DNA from: Planctomycetota bacterium
Lineage (GTDB): Bacteria > Planctomycetota > MHYJ01 > JACQXL01
Assembly: GCA_016235865.1 (NCBI GenBank)
Contig: JACRIK010000027.1
Coordinates: 152,213 to 216,212 of the forward strand
Reading direction: 5' to 3'
DNA length: 64,000 nt
In this document: one piece after another, positions 47,526 to 56,480 of the stretch
How positions within the stretch are numbered: the first letter of the stretch is position 1
How the letters are laid out: each line of letters opens with the position of its first letter
Notes under the pieces: model-generated
What the model was told of the DNA's origin: nothing
The model's database searches: none
The model's input: the letters and a program-made list of their open reading frames with translations, nothing else
Position numbers and translations under genes: made by a program

Positions 47526-48859
47526 TACTCCTTCTTATTATTACTTGGTCTTTCTACTACCGGCATTACTATGGTGCTATAGGGTTTTCGGGAGAATATA
47601 CCGCTGGTAATCTCCGGCGTCTGCTGGATATGATAGTGGTATTCCGGCTTCTGCTTAGCTATCTCCAGCACCAGTTTCATGGTATCCTTCAGTGATTCTA
47701 TCTCCTTACGTAATTCGTTAATCTCACTCTTTTGATTCTCTTCTGTCTTTGCCTTGGCAATGGCTTTCATAATGGATTTTTCTATCTTGGCCGTGGCCTG
47801 CATCATCAGGAGTTCTTTTTCGGCTTTGGCCAACGACTCCGTGGCATTGATATCTCTGGGCTTGAGTTTGAGCGAATGCCTGAAGTCCGCAATCGCCTCT
47901 TTGAGTTTGCCGTCCCGGGCATAAAGCACCCCGCGGTAGAAATAGCCTTCCCCGACTCGGGGGTTTAATTGGATTAACTTATTGAAGTCAGCCATGGCCT
48001 TGTCAAACTCACCTAAGATTCCATAACTCCTACCTCTAACCGTCCAAGCTATTGTTTCATTTTCCTCTATCTTGAGAAGTTCATTGCAGTCCTCAATGGC
48101 TTCATAATAAAGCCCCAACATCTCGTAACTCATTGCCTTGAGAAGATAGCACAAAGGATTCAAAGGCGGAATCTCTAACCCTTTGGTGGCATCAGCAATC
48201 GCGGATGCGAAATCATTAATCATAAAATATAGTAGTCCCCGGTCTAAATACGCCTCGGTATAATCCGGATTATTCCTAATGGCAGAGGTATAATCCTGCA
48301 AGGCGGACGGAATCTGGCCCAACAGGTTATAAACCACGGCACGATGGTAATAGGCGTCCGCATCATAGGGTTCATGCTCGATGGACTTGGAGAAATTATT
48401 GATGGCCTCTATGGGATTATTGAGTTGCTGGTCAACCAAACCCAGATGATAATAGGCATCGGCCAACACTTCCCGTTCGGCGTCCGGCAATTTCTGGTTC
48501 ATTACCAGAACCTGGGCCAGTCCGCTGAATACAACCCTGGCCTCGGTGTATTTATGCTCTTTATACAAGGCAATGCCCTGCTTTAAGGTAGCCCGCAGGC
48601 TGGCCACCGGACCGGTCGGCTGGGGCGGCGTCTTCTTGAAGATGTCCTTGATGGCCTGCATTCGTTTGGCCGTCTCTTCAGGCGGGACCGCGGCCTTCTG
48701 GAATTCATAGACCACGCCCTTCATCCCGAAGAGCTGGTTGCGACAATCCGCGCATTCCTCAAGATGCCTGAAGAACGCCTCGTAATCCTTGATATACTCG
48801 TAGCGCCCCAGACAATAGTCCGCAATGTCAGGTTGGAATTTGATGCAATCTTTATTCAT
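47525..48859 (-). CDS. Anti-sigma-factor-like zinc finger plus TPR protein
   Basis: 444 aa from ATG 48859 (SD AAGGAG). Residues 1-60 form a zf-HC2-type anti-sigma finger: HLEECADCRNQL. Residues about 100-390 hold seven or so TPRs (AEAYLDRGLLYFMINDFASAI, AYYHRAVVYNLLGQI). A coiled coil and a Pro-rich tail end the protein. There is no membrane helix, unlike most zf-HC2 anti-sigmas. The ECF sigma gene lies directly upstream, so this is probably its cytoplasmic regulator. Confidence 0.8.
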   Translation of the reverse strand: MNKDCIKFQPDIADYCLGRYEYIKDYEAFFRHLEECADCRNQLFGMKGVVYEFQKAAVPPEETAKRMQAIKDIFKKTPPQPTGPVASLRATLKQGIALYKEHKYTEARVVFSGLAQVLVMNQKLPDAEREVLADAYYHLGLVDQQLNNPIEAINNFSKSIEHEPYDADAYYHRAVVYNLLGQIPSALQDYTSAIRNNPDYTEAYLDRGLLYFMINDFASAIADATKGLEIPPLNPLCYLLKAMSYEMLGLYYEAIEDCNELLKIEENETIAWTVRGRSYGILGEFDKAMADFNKLIQLNPRVGEGYFYRGVLYARDGKLKEAIADFRHSLKLKPRDINATESLAKAEKELLMMQATAKIEKSIMKAIAKAKTEENQKSEINELRKEIESLKDTMKLVLEIAKQKPEYHYHIQQTPEITSGIFSRKPYSTIVMPVVERPSNNKKE

Positions 48860-48874
48860 AATACGCTCCTTTGC

Positions 48875-48960
48875 AACCACAAATACACATAGATTAATCT
48901 GGATTCCTGCCTTCGCAGGAATGACATCTGTGTCAATCTGTGTTAATCTGTGATTTCTTC
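48875..48960. repeat. Composite spacer: CACAGATT and GGATTCCTGCC repeats
   Basis: ACAAATACACATAGATT, then GGATTCCTGCCTTCGCAGG hairpin (48899-48917 and flank), then ATCTGTGTTAATCTGTG. Two repeat families are nested here, and the sigma factor's last codons run into the second. Confidence 0.6.
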
Positions 48961-49532
48961 TTCGGCACCCATTTAGCCACTTCTTTATTTCTCTGTTCCC
49001 AGACCTTGCGCCAGGCCTGGCCGAATATAGTCCGCAGTTCTTCCTCGGTCTTGCCCCTGAATAGTTTCTCATCCTGGGCAATGGCCTCGTATTTCCAGCC
49101 CTTGGTCACGACCAGTTCCCAGAGTTTATGTTCCTCGTGGGTCAGGACGGCCAGGATTCTGAACCGGACCTCCATTGATTCGGCGACTTCCTTAATCGGG
49201 CCGGGCTTGAGTTTCTCTATCTTATCAGGCAGGTCGGAGAAAGCGGTAAACCTGTTCCGGCCCCGCTCCCGCATCTTCATAAAGCAGAAGTTCTGGCAGA
49301 TTTTATAAAGCCAGGAGGAGAACTTGTGGGTGTCGTCAAAACTGGCCAGGCTCTGCCAGGTCTTGAACCAGGTGTCCTGAACCGCGTCCTGTGCGTCCTG
49401 GTGATGCCGGAGTTTATCCCAGGCGAATATGAACAGGCGCCCGTCGTAGCGCTCTACTATTTCCTCAAAGGCGGGCTTGTCACCGGAGAGGTAGGCGGCC
49501 ACTAATTGTTCGTCGCTTCGCACTTCTGGCAT
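48933..49532 (-). CDS. ECF-type RNA polymerase sigma factor
   Basis: 199 aa from ATG 49532. Region 2 is clear (AFEEIVERYDGRLFIFAWDKLRHHQDAQDAVQDTWFKTWQ in the usual order), and region 4 is atypical: the WKYEAIA helix is followed by an insertion (EKLFRGKTEEELR) before the recognition helix FGQAWRKVWEQ. It would direct RNA polymerase to a specific promoter set under control of the zinc-finger TPR protein. A promoter ends 7 nt before this ATG, which favours it over the TTG at 49562. The C-terminal SQINTD comes from spacer-repeat DNA. Confidence 0.88.
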   Translation of the reverse strand: MPEVRSDEQLVAAYLSGDKPAFEEIVERYDGRLFIFAWDKLRHHQDAQDAVQDTWFKTWQSLASFDDTHKFSSWLYKICQNFCFMKMRERGRNRFTAFSDLPDKIEKLKPGPIKEVAESMEVRFRILAVLTHEEHKLWELVVTKGWKYEAIAQDEKLFRGKTEEELRTIFGQAWRKVWEQRNKEVAKWVPKKKSQINTD

Positions 49533-49861
49533 GGATGACTTTATACCATAAATCAGGCGCAAGTCAAGGAAAATTCTCGTTGACTAACGAGATGATATTT
49601 ATGGAGTTATAAGAATCTGCATAGAAATATCATTTTCCCGCGCCGGAGGGTGGGGGGTCGAGCATAGTATAAGTTAGAGGGGAGCAAGGGTCCCCGGCTT
49701 AAGGGATGTATCCCCCGGGCGCTGGTAGGGATACCCGATGCCCGGATTCCTGAAAGCCAAGAAACCCTTGCTCAATCTCACGTTGCCCGCTATTCGTCAT
49801 TCGCGGTTCGGATACCCAGACAACGAAACCTTAACACTAACTGCGAGTTGGAGACATTAAT
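49533..49861. other. Spacer with sigma-factor promoter; otherwise no gene
   Basis: 329 bp. Apart from the promoter at 49540-49567, I see a G/C-rich stretch with CCCCCGGGCGCTGG near 49711 and no coding character. Confidence 0.5.
49540..49567 (-). promoter_or_regulatory. Leaderless-type promoter of the ECF sigma gene
   Basis: Minus strand TTGACT (49567-49562), 16-bp spacer, TATAAA (49545-49540), then 7 nt to ATG 49532. Confidence 0.6.
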
Positions 49862-50665
49862 ATGTTTACCAAGAAGTTTGAACTGAGGCTTTACGTGCCG
49901 GCCACCTGGGAGCCGTCCGGCGATATGCCCACCAGATGGAGGGATAACCTCAAGAACGCGGCAGAGATTCTGCACAGCCGACTTGTGGCCAAGATTCCGG
50001 ATGACGGGACATACATCAACGAGATGGTGACCAGGGCCAACAAGGAGTATGCCGGGATGCTTAATCCCGGATTTATCTCCAAGGGCGGCCGCACGGCAGA
50101 GCGAATCAGGGAAGCCCATGCCAAGAACATGGGTAAACGGTTCACCAGATGGCTCACTAACCTGAATAAGGCCTTTGAGACCAAAGACGGTGTGCCGGCC
50201 AAGGCATTCAAGGACAAGGTGGATGCTTCTATAGATAATTGGGCGATAGAGGCCGGGGATAAAATCCTGCGCCTGACGGGTGACAAAATCCGAGGTCGGA
50301 GTGTGGCCCCGATAGTGGCCTTTTATCTGGTAGGCGACGAACGCGCGACATCCTGGACCAAACAGGGTGACACGGTCGACGGCTTACCTTACAGCATCAC
50401 CTCGGAACTTGAGAGGACTGCGGTCAAGGCGGCTGTCCAGCAACGGCTGGTTCAGGGCGGGATGCTCGTCATCAACTCTGAATACCAACCCGCTGTGATA
50501 GCCGAACAGAACGCGGTTAACGCCTCTCTCCTGAGCAAGATGAGAGACCCCGCAAGGGCGGATGCCTTTGTGGTAACTCCGGCACCGGATAAGTGCTATT
50601 GCTCCTGGGAGATGGAAAATAACCTGCTGGTTCTCCATGTTCAGGTCGGAATAACCGTACCGTAG
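49862..50665 (+). CDS. Unknown protein next to a tail-fibre-like gene
   Basis: 267 aa, SD TTGGAGA before the ATG. No signal peptide, no membrane helix, no recognised family. Mixed alpha-beta with an Arg/Lys-rich N-terminal half and a C-terminal beta region ending ENNLLVLHVQVGITVP. It is probably co-transcribed with the next gene, whose repeats resemble phage tail fibres, so a structural or phage-derived role is possible. Confidence 0.55.
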   Translation: MFTKKFELRLYVPATWEPSGDMPTRWRDNLKNAAEILHSRLVAKIPDDGTYINEMVTRANKEYAGMLNPGFISKGGRTAERIREAHAKNMGKRFTRWLTNLNKAFETKDGVPAKAFKDKVDASIDNWAIEAGDKILRLTGDKIRGRSVAPIVAFYLVGDERATSWTKQGDTVDGLPYSITSELERTAVKAAVQQRLVQGGMLVINSEYQPAVIAEQNAVNASLLSKMRDPARADAFVVTPAPDKCYCSWEMENNLLVLHVQVGITVP

Positions 50666-50726
50666 TCCCTAACGGGATAACGCGTTGTAACGCCCGTACG
50701 GGCTAACAGCGAGTAAGAAAGATGGT

Positions 50727-50812
50727 TAGCGTGAGTGGTCCTGCCCTTTGCAACTCAAAGGGCGGGGCCCGACCACGCTTGATAATAATGAAGGTGGCGC
50801 CTTTGGCGCCAT
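50727..50812 (+). other. Two stem-loops ahead of the tail-fibre-like gene
   Basis: GGTC..GCCCTTTG and CAAAGGGC..GACC form a strong stem (about 50730-50774), and a GGCGCC-TTT-GGCGCC hairpin follows near 50795-50809. They sit in the leader between the two genes. The perfect palindrome GCCCGTACGGGC is nearby at 50691-50702. Confidence 0.45.
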
Positions 50813-50831
50813 CTACGAAAGTGAGAATTTT

Positions 50832-51683
50832 ATGGAATACAGAAGAAGATATTCTGATGGCGGGGTTACTTCACCCCAAATCGTTGAAGGCGCGGTGACC
50901 GAAGAGAAGATTGCGGATAACGCAGTTACCTCGGAGAAAATTAAGGATGAGGAAGTCAAGTCCGTGGACATCGGACAAGGCCAAGTCAGGACTGAGGATA
51001 TTGCGGACGGAGCCGTAACCTTAGCCAAACTGGGCGGAGATGTTTCGGTCATCCCGCTGATGGACGGCTCGGTAACGAACACCAAGCTGGCAGGTAATGC
51101 CGTGTCCAGCGAAAAGATACAGGATGCCAGCATCGTGGCTGATAAGATTGCGGCCGGCGCGGTTACATCTACCAAGATACCGGACGGGTCTATCACCAAC
51201 GCCAAGATTGCGACCAACACCATAACCCAGGGCAAGATTGCCAACAACGCCATCGGCACAGGCGAGATACAGAACGGTTCAGTCACACAGGATAAGCTGG
51301 CCCCGGGCGTGGGCGGGAACAGGATAATATGGTTTGGGACGAGATTACAGTTGACCAGTTTAATCGTGACCGGCAATCAGGATTGGATACCCGCGCCTCC
51401 ATATCCCAGTATTCCGGCTAACGCCATTGGTTTAATCCTGCAGGTAGAACTGATAAACAACCTCAACGGTGCCAACGGGTTTATCAACTGCCGCATCAGG
51501 AAAGACGCCGGACAACAGGGCGCAATAACCATCGGCATAGAATCCAATTACCAGGGCAAGATTGCCAGCGATAATGGGATTGTGCCGATAGCTTCACCGG
51601 GGTTTTTCGAGTATGCCTTCACGGATGCTTTTGGCGTGGTGAATGTTACTTTCAATCCGTATGTGATTGGGTACATTCTGTAG
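50832..51683 (+). CDS. Tail-fibre-like repeat protein
   Basis: 283 aa. Residues about 14-155 are a run of 10- to 14-residue repeats of the form GxVTxxKIADNAVTxxKI, as in trimeric phage tail fibres and similar beta-solenoid stalks. Residues 160-283 form a beta-rich head domain. No chaperone domain or signal peptide seen. It may be part of a phage-derived particle or a surface adhesin; only one other unknown gene accompanies it. Confidence 0.7.
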   Translation: MEYRRRYSDGGVTSPQIVEGAVTEEKIADNAVTSEKIKDEEVKSVDIGQGQVRTEDIADGAVTLAKLGGDVSVIPLMDGSVTNTKLAGNAVSSEKIQDASIVADKIAAGAVTSTKIPDGSITNAKIATNTITQGKIANNAIGTGEIQNGSVTQDKLAPGVGGNRIIWFGTRLQLTSLIVTGNQDWIPAPPYPSIPANAIGLILQVELINNLNGANGFINCRIRKDAGQQGAITIGIESNYQGKIASDNGIVPIASPGFFEYAFTDAFGVVNVTFNPYVIGYIL

Positions 51684-51858
51684 ATGCCCTTCGACAGGTT
51701 CAGGGTAAACTCGATACAGGATGCAAGATGCAAGTGGGATGCGGAGAAGATTTATAAGGAGGCCAGGAAGGCAGGAGTGTTTTCTTGGTCTCCTTATTGT
51801 AGTTTATCTGTGAGCATCTGTGTAATCTGTGGTTTAGCCCCGTCATGCGACGGGATAA

Positions 51859-51896
51859 GAGTCAGTAACTCATTGCATTCGAACTGACTCTAAAAC
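51859..51896. repeat. AGAGTCAGT...ACTGACTCT hairpin, copy 2
   Basis: Same arms as 1564-1603, with a loop of similar length. Upstream of both copies is related sequence (GATGCAAGATGCAAGTGGG here; GATGCAAATGGGATGCAGG follows copy 1), so a larger repeat may be involved. Confidence 0.65.
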
Positions 51897-52216
51897 CCCG
51901 GTAGGCCGCCTAAGCCGCCGGTTACCTTGCCCATCTCGGCCTGTGAGAGTTCCCGTGATTTCTGCAGTCCCTGATTAACAGCCGCCATGACCATATCAGC
52001 CAGCATCTCGGCATCCTCGGGTCTGACCACGTCCGGATTTATCTTGATGCCCATAACCTCCTGCGCGCCGTTGACAAATGCCGTGACCGCTCCGCCGCCG
52101 GCGGAACCTTCCACTACCCGTTCCTTGAGTTCTTCCTGGACCTTGGCCATCTTGGTCTGCATATCCTCAGCCATCTTCTTGAGATTGCCCAGATTCATTC
52201 CGCCTTTTCCGAACAT
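51890..52216 (-). CDS. YbaB/EbfC nucleoid-associated protein
   Basis: 108 aa. N-terminal GNLKKMAEDMQTKMAKVQEEL helix, the conserved VEGSAGGGAVTAFVNGAQEVMGIKI core, and a Gly-rich tail. It forms a DNA-binding dimer and is commonly next to dnaX/recR, which are absent here. SD AAGGGA. Confidence 0.92.
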   Translation of the reverse strand: MFGKGGMNLGNLKKMAEDMQTKMAKVQEELKERVVEGSAGGGAVTAFVNGAQEVMGIKINPDVVRPEDAEMLADMVMAAVNQGLQKSRELSQAEMGKVTGGLGGLPGF

Positions 52217-52231
52217 AATTTAATTCCCTTC

Positions 52232-52346
52232 ACCACAAAGGCACTAAGACACAAAGAAATACTGAACACGAATGGCACGAATAATACGAATCGCACGAAT
52301 TAGTAATTGTTATTTACATTCGCTGGACGCGGTCGCTCTGGGTTCG
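52232..52346. repeat. Composite spacer repeat block
   Basis: Left to right: CACAAAGGCACTAAGACAC (CACTAAG family), CACGAATGGCACGAATAATAC (CACGAAT family) and TTCGCTGGACGCGGTCGC (52319 on), the same sequence that occurs twice inside grpE. Three dispersed families are stacked in one 115-bp stretch. Confidence 0.6.
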
Positions 52347-52437
52347 TGAGCATCGGAACTGGTATCTGGGGGCATAGCATTATCTTCAATTTATTTAGTT
52401 GTTGCATCCCCATAATTCCAGACAATTCTAATAGTTT

Positions 52438-55400
52438 TTATTTTCCCTGCCCTTGACCGTATGGAGGCGGATATTTTCTCAATAAGCCAAACCAGTCGTC
52501 TACCCCAGGTATTGTGGGATCTGGGGGGCCGGGTACCCAGCCAGGTCCTGTTCTGCTTGCGGAGCCGGGTCTAATACTTATACCCGCTGAGGAAATGTCT
52601 ATTATATAGCTGAAACTTTCCGCAAAATAGCCTATGAGTTCCAGAGGCGGCCCAGTATCAATTACTAAAGTACGAAATTCATAACTTACCTCTATCCAGC
52701 CTGGTGGCTCCGGTGCAATATTTCGTAAGCCAGGATGGTCTAATGAAAATCCCGCCCCGGCTCCTTGTCTTCCCCATCGACCAGCATATCTTGGATCTTG
52801 AGGAGAAATAGGCTGGTCGACTTGCCAACCGGGATTGTCATCAGTTATTATTGTTCCGTCTGCGGCTTTTCTTGTAATACGTTTCTTTACAAACTGGATT
52901 GTCCAGTAAACTCCTTTTTTATCGCCAGTGGCCGCCATATCCACTATAAAAATTTTCCCAAATTTCACTAGGCCGGTCGCAACTTCAACGGAAGAAATTA
53001 CTCCCTGAAACCAGGTGACATATCCATTGGCTGAGTCGTTAAGCCAGGTGTGAATAATGCTCGGTAGTGTCTCTGTCACACCGGTGGCGGTAAATGTTAT
53101 TGTAAGTGTGCAATCAAGATTCCTGGTTATTGTAAAAAAGACCGTTATTCCATCTAATTCAAACTTATCTTTTTTTGTCCAAGCATGTTTCGGTGGAGGA
53201 GTAGGTGATGTGGTTGGCTTAGTAGGATTTGAGGTGTTTTGAGTAGCAAGAGTTGCCCCACCTAACACAGGAACATTATAGGGAATAGTTCCTCGTTCTG
53301 TTGTTTGAATGTTTGCATATTGCGGCTGCATAGGACAGAAGGTACCGGTGTGGTGTATCTCCATCGGTAATGGCGCCAGACCCACTGATTCAAGATAACT
53401 GCTGTTTACCAAGAGCCGCTGGGTAATATCAATATGTCCGGTTCTCATATTAAGAGTTCCGGCAGAAGGATTATCGGGGTTTTCCGAGAAGAATAGAACG
53501 CCTGAATCTATGCCCTGGTATATAATCGGCGTTCCCCAGCAAGAGGAAGAAATGATACTGATAGAAGCAGTCTCTGGGTCTACGGTAGTGGATAATTGGA
53601 GCGCAAAACTTCCTTCTAATGAAGTAATCAACGTCTCGCCGTTAGGCGCAATTATGGCCGACTCGTTTGGAATATAATAAAGATAAAGTTGGAGTGTTTG
53701 CGGTAAGGCGAACGGAGGCATTGGTAAGGTAGTTCCTTGTGTCAGATAATCATTGTAGCCGGCTGTATTATAGGCCCGGACACGATATAGATAGGTAGTA
53801 GATGGCTGGAGGCCGGAGTCAGTATAAAACATAACATCCTTACCAACCATAGCAATAGGTTCATAGGTTTGACCATCCAATGAGCGTGCTATTTCATAAC
53901 CGTCCTCATTATCCGCGTCAAGCCAGGAGATTGTAAATGACGAGGGTGTTTCATTATCGGCAAAGTCACCTCTGGTTCTATGAGGAAACTTCGGCGGAAT
54001 CCTGGTCGGATTTACTGATGCCTCATTGGAATATAAGGAACTGCCCATATTATTAAAGGCATAGATACGATAATACTGGGTTTTGTCATTATGAAGAAGC
54101 GGGAAATATGAGGTATCTATGTACCCGGTAACATTCGGCCCTACCGTAACAAGGGGCTGATAAACACCGTCTAAAGATTCTTTCCATTCTATCTTAAAGC
54201 TAATCTCATTATTGGAATTATCTGTCCAATGCAGTGCAACTTGTTCAGCCGATAACGCATTGGCGGATAATCCTGTGGGCGTAGATGGCGGATGGGAATA
54301 ATCAATTATTTCATTTGCCTGCGCCGTAAGGGCTGTGACCGCATTATGAGAAATACCTTTATTATCCTGGGCTTTCAGCTCATTAAGGAAGGCATTGAGT
54401 TGCCCGAGACCGCCTTTAAGTTTGGCAAGCAGCGAATTATAAATCCCCTTGTTCTTAATGGCTCCCTGTTGATAGTAGTAAGTAAGCAAGGCGCTTAAGT
54501 CATCAATGGTTGGAATCTTTGGAAAAGTAGTTACAACTGCTTCATTAGAATACGGACTTTCTGCTATCTGATTGTATGCCTTAACACGATAATAATACTG
54601 CGTGGCTGGCAGAAGACCTGAATCAGTATAAACCATAGAAGCAAATTCGCCGGTAGTATCACGCGCAACTATGGCTATTTGAGCATATTCTCCTGTTTCT
54701 CCTATTTTTCTTTCAACCTTAAATCCATCTTCAAGATGAGATTCATCAAGCCAGGATAATTCCACCTGTGAATCAGAGATGATTTTTGCCTCTAATCTTG
54801 TTGGTGTTTCAAGCGGTGTGGTAGCGCCATCTATGTTAGAGTAATTGCTATAGCCCGCATTATTATGCGCCCTGACTTTATAGTAACAGGTAAATCCTCC
54901 GGGTAATCCTTGTTCATTATCAACAGTATAAAGATATGGCTGTATATGAGAATAATTAGTGGTATTGTAAACCAGCGGTACATAAAGATAGAAGTTTGTA
55001 CCATCATAGGAAAACCATAATTCAAAGCCGGTTTCATTATTAGAATTATCAGTCCATTGGACTTTTATTTCAGAGGTAGAGATTGCAGTTGCTACTAAAT
55101 TGGTTGGTGCGGCGGGCGGTGGTGATGAGACATTAACAGTAATAGATACTTCGGTATATGGTGGGAATCCGTGCGCTCCGGCAATGCCCCTGAATCGTAA
55201 TAGATATGTATGAGAACCGGCGGCGGATTTGGTAAATGAGTATGTCTTATTCAATGCCTGTCCAAAGACGAAACCGCTGCCTGCTACAAGAACATTATCC
55301 TGATAAAAACCCCACTGATAAATATTGGCGTCTGTGGTTGCAGAAAGCGTAATCGTATAGGTTTGACTTATCGAAGCATTAAATGGGCCTGTTATGGTTA

Positions 55401-55518
55401 CGGTTGAACCGTATTCAGTCTTAGTCTGAGAATTGTCCTGGGCAAGGAGAGAGACAGGATTATAGATTAGGGCAATTAATATCATTGTCCCTAGAAAGAA
55501 CCATCCTGATTTATTCAT
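52438..55518 (-). CDS. Large secreted fibronectin type III repeat protein
   Basis: 1026 aa. Signal peptide (1-27), an Ig-like domain (about 35-130), then at least four fibronectin-III domains starting near APTNLVAT, ETPTRLEA, STPTGLSA and DNETPSSF, the first and third sharing WTDNSNNE. The C-terminal 400 residues (from about 620) are beta-rich and unknown. It is probably an extracellular matrix or adhesion protein. SD AAGGAGAT; own promoter upstream. Confidence 0.85.
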   Translation of the reverse strand: MNKSGWFFLGTMILIALIYNPVSLLAQDNSQTKTEYGSTVTITGPFNASISQTYTITLSATTDANIYQWGFYQDNVLVAGSGFVFGQALNKTYSFTKSAAGSHTYLLRFRGIAGAHGFPPYTEVSITVNVSSPPPAAPTNLVATAISTSEIKVQWTDNSNNETGFELWFSYDGTNFYLYVPLVYNTTNYSHIQPYLYTVDNEQGLPGGFTCYYKVRAHNNAGYSNYSNIDGATTPLETPTRLEAKIISDSQVELSWLDESHLEDGFKVERKIGETGEYAQIAIVARDTTGEFASMVYTDSGLLPATQYYYRVKAYNQIAESPYSNEAVVTTFPKIPTIDDLSALLTYYYQQGAIKNKGIYNSLLAKLKGGLGQLNAFLNELKAQDNKGISHNAVTALTAQANEIIDYSHPPSTPTGLSANALSAEQVALHWTDNSNNEISFKIEWKESLDGVYQPLVTVGPNVTGYIDTSYFPLLHNDKTQYYRIYAFNNMGSSLYSNEASVNPTRIPPKFPHRTRGDFADNETPSSFTISWLDADNEDGYEIARSLDGQTYEPIAMVGKDVMFYTDSGLQPSTTYLYRVRAYNTAGYNDYLTQGTTLPMPPFALPQTLQLYLYYIPNESAIIAPNGETLITSLEGSFALQLSTTVDPETASISIISSSCWGTPIIYQGIDSGVLFFSENPDNPSAGTLNMRTGHIDITQRLLVNSSYLESVGLAPLPMEIHHTGTFCPMQPQYANIQTTERGTIPYNVPVLGGATLATQNTSNPTKPTTSPTPPPKHAWTKKDKFELDGITVFFTITRNLDCTLTITFTATGVTETLPSIIHTWLNDSANGYVTWFQGVISSVEVATGLVKFGKIFIVDMAATGDKKGVYWTIQFVKKRITRKAADGTIITDDNPGWQVDQPISPQDPRYAGRWGRQGAGAGFSLDHPGLRNIAPEPPGWIEVSYEFRTLVIDTGPPLELIGYFAESFSYIIDISSAGISIRPGSASRTGPGWVPGPPDPTIPGVDDWFGLLRKYPPPYGQGQGK

Positions 55519-55556
55519 AATAATCTCCTTTCCTTAAGGAAGTTATGTGCTGTGTT

Positions 55557-55584
55557 AATATACCCATTACTTCTGAGAAATCAA
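55557..55584 (-). promoter_or_regulatory. Promoter of the fibronectin-III gene
   Basis: Minus strand TTGATT (55584-55579), 16-bp spacer, TATATT (55562-55557). The 35-40 nt leader contains the SD. Confidence 0.55.
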
Positions 55585-55649
55585 GTAAAATCTTAAATTT
55601 ATTGGCGTTTTGACAGGATGCCTCATTCAGATGATGGTGTTAAACGTCA

Positions 55650-55750
55650 ATACGAATCACACGAATTAATAATTATTATTTCCTATTTGTGATATTCGTT
55701 CCCATTCACTTCGTGGTCACGCTTCGCTTAGTGCGTCATATTCGTGTTAA
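55650..55750. repeat. CACGAAT-family spacer repeat
   Basis: AATACGAATCACACGAATT on the left and ATATTCGTGTT on the right, with TTCACTTCGTGGTCACGC between, lie downstream of grpE. Same family as 8873-8961. Confidence 0.5.
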
Positions 55751-55751
55751 A

Positions 55752-56480
55752 CTATTTGTGTTCCTCTTGTCTTTGTGGTTCTCCTGAGGTTTTTACTTCG
55801 CTGGACGCGGTCGCTCCGCGGTCTTCTTTAGGTTTGGGTTTCATGGCAATCCTGACCTTGGCCGCCCGGATGAGCCGGTCATTGAGCATAAATCCGGGCG
55901 CTACCTCTTCCAGTATCTCATGGTCCTTGTGTTCGCTGGACGCGGTCCCTTCGGGTTCGGCTATCTCGGTTACGGCCACGGCTTCGTGGAGATTGGGGTC
56001 GAATTTCTCGCCAAGGGTCTTCATCTGTTTCAATCCCCGCTTTTCCAGAATCCTGAAGACCTCGCGCTTTATCAGTGTCACGCCGTCCATGATGCATTTG
56101 GCCTCGTCCGAATTACATTCCAGTTTGAGCGTCCGGCCGAAATTGTCAAAGGCCGGCAGGAGTTCCCGGAGCAGGTTTTCATCCTGGTATTTATCCCAGC
56201 ATTCCCGCTCGGACTTGATACGTTTCTGATAATTGAGGAAATCCGCCTGGACCCGCTGGAGCAGTTTCAGGAATTCGTCCCGTTCCGTGGCCGCCTTACG
56301 CAGGGCCTCAATCTCTTTCTGGAGTTTTTGCAACTCAGCGGTTGAATCGTCAGTTGGCAGGGCGCAGGCCTTGTCCTCGGCCGGGGTTTCAGGCGCTGAT
56401 TTGGTCGGCGTCTCGTCCGTATTCTTGCAGGTTCGTCCTGAGGACTCACTGTCCGAAGGATCAGTCGGTTTAGTTTTCAT
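55752..56480 (-). CDS. grpE: Nucleotide exchange factor GrpE
   Basis: 242 aa, longer than the usual 190-200. N-terminal disordered and coiled-coil region, then the core [31 protein letters not shown] and the C-terminal beta domain ([13 protein letters not shown]...[19 protein letters not shown]). It releases ADP from DnaK. Two short segments reading TASSE are encoded by copies of a dispersed DNA repeat (55797-55823 and 55932-55959). Start overlaps the dnaJ stop by 4 nt. No dnaK in the window. Confidence 0.94.
   Translation of the reverse strand: MKTKPTDPSDSESSGRTCKNTDETPTKSAPETPAEDKACALPTDDSTAELQKLQKEIEALRKAATERDEFLKLLQRVQADFLNYQKRIKSERECWDKYQDENLLRELLPAFDNFGRTLKLECNSDEAKCIMDGVTLIKREVFRILEKRGLKQMKTLGEKFDPNLHEAVAVTEIAEPEGTASSEHKDHEILEEVAPGFMLNDRLIRAAKVRIAMKPKPKEDRGATASSEVKTSGEPQRQEEHK

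Noticed and set aside
48860-49081. N-terminal extension of the anti-sigma/TPR protein
   Set aside because: It overlaps the sigma factor gene and the spacer repeats; a good SD precedes ATG 48859.
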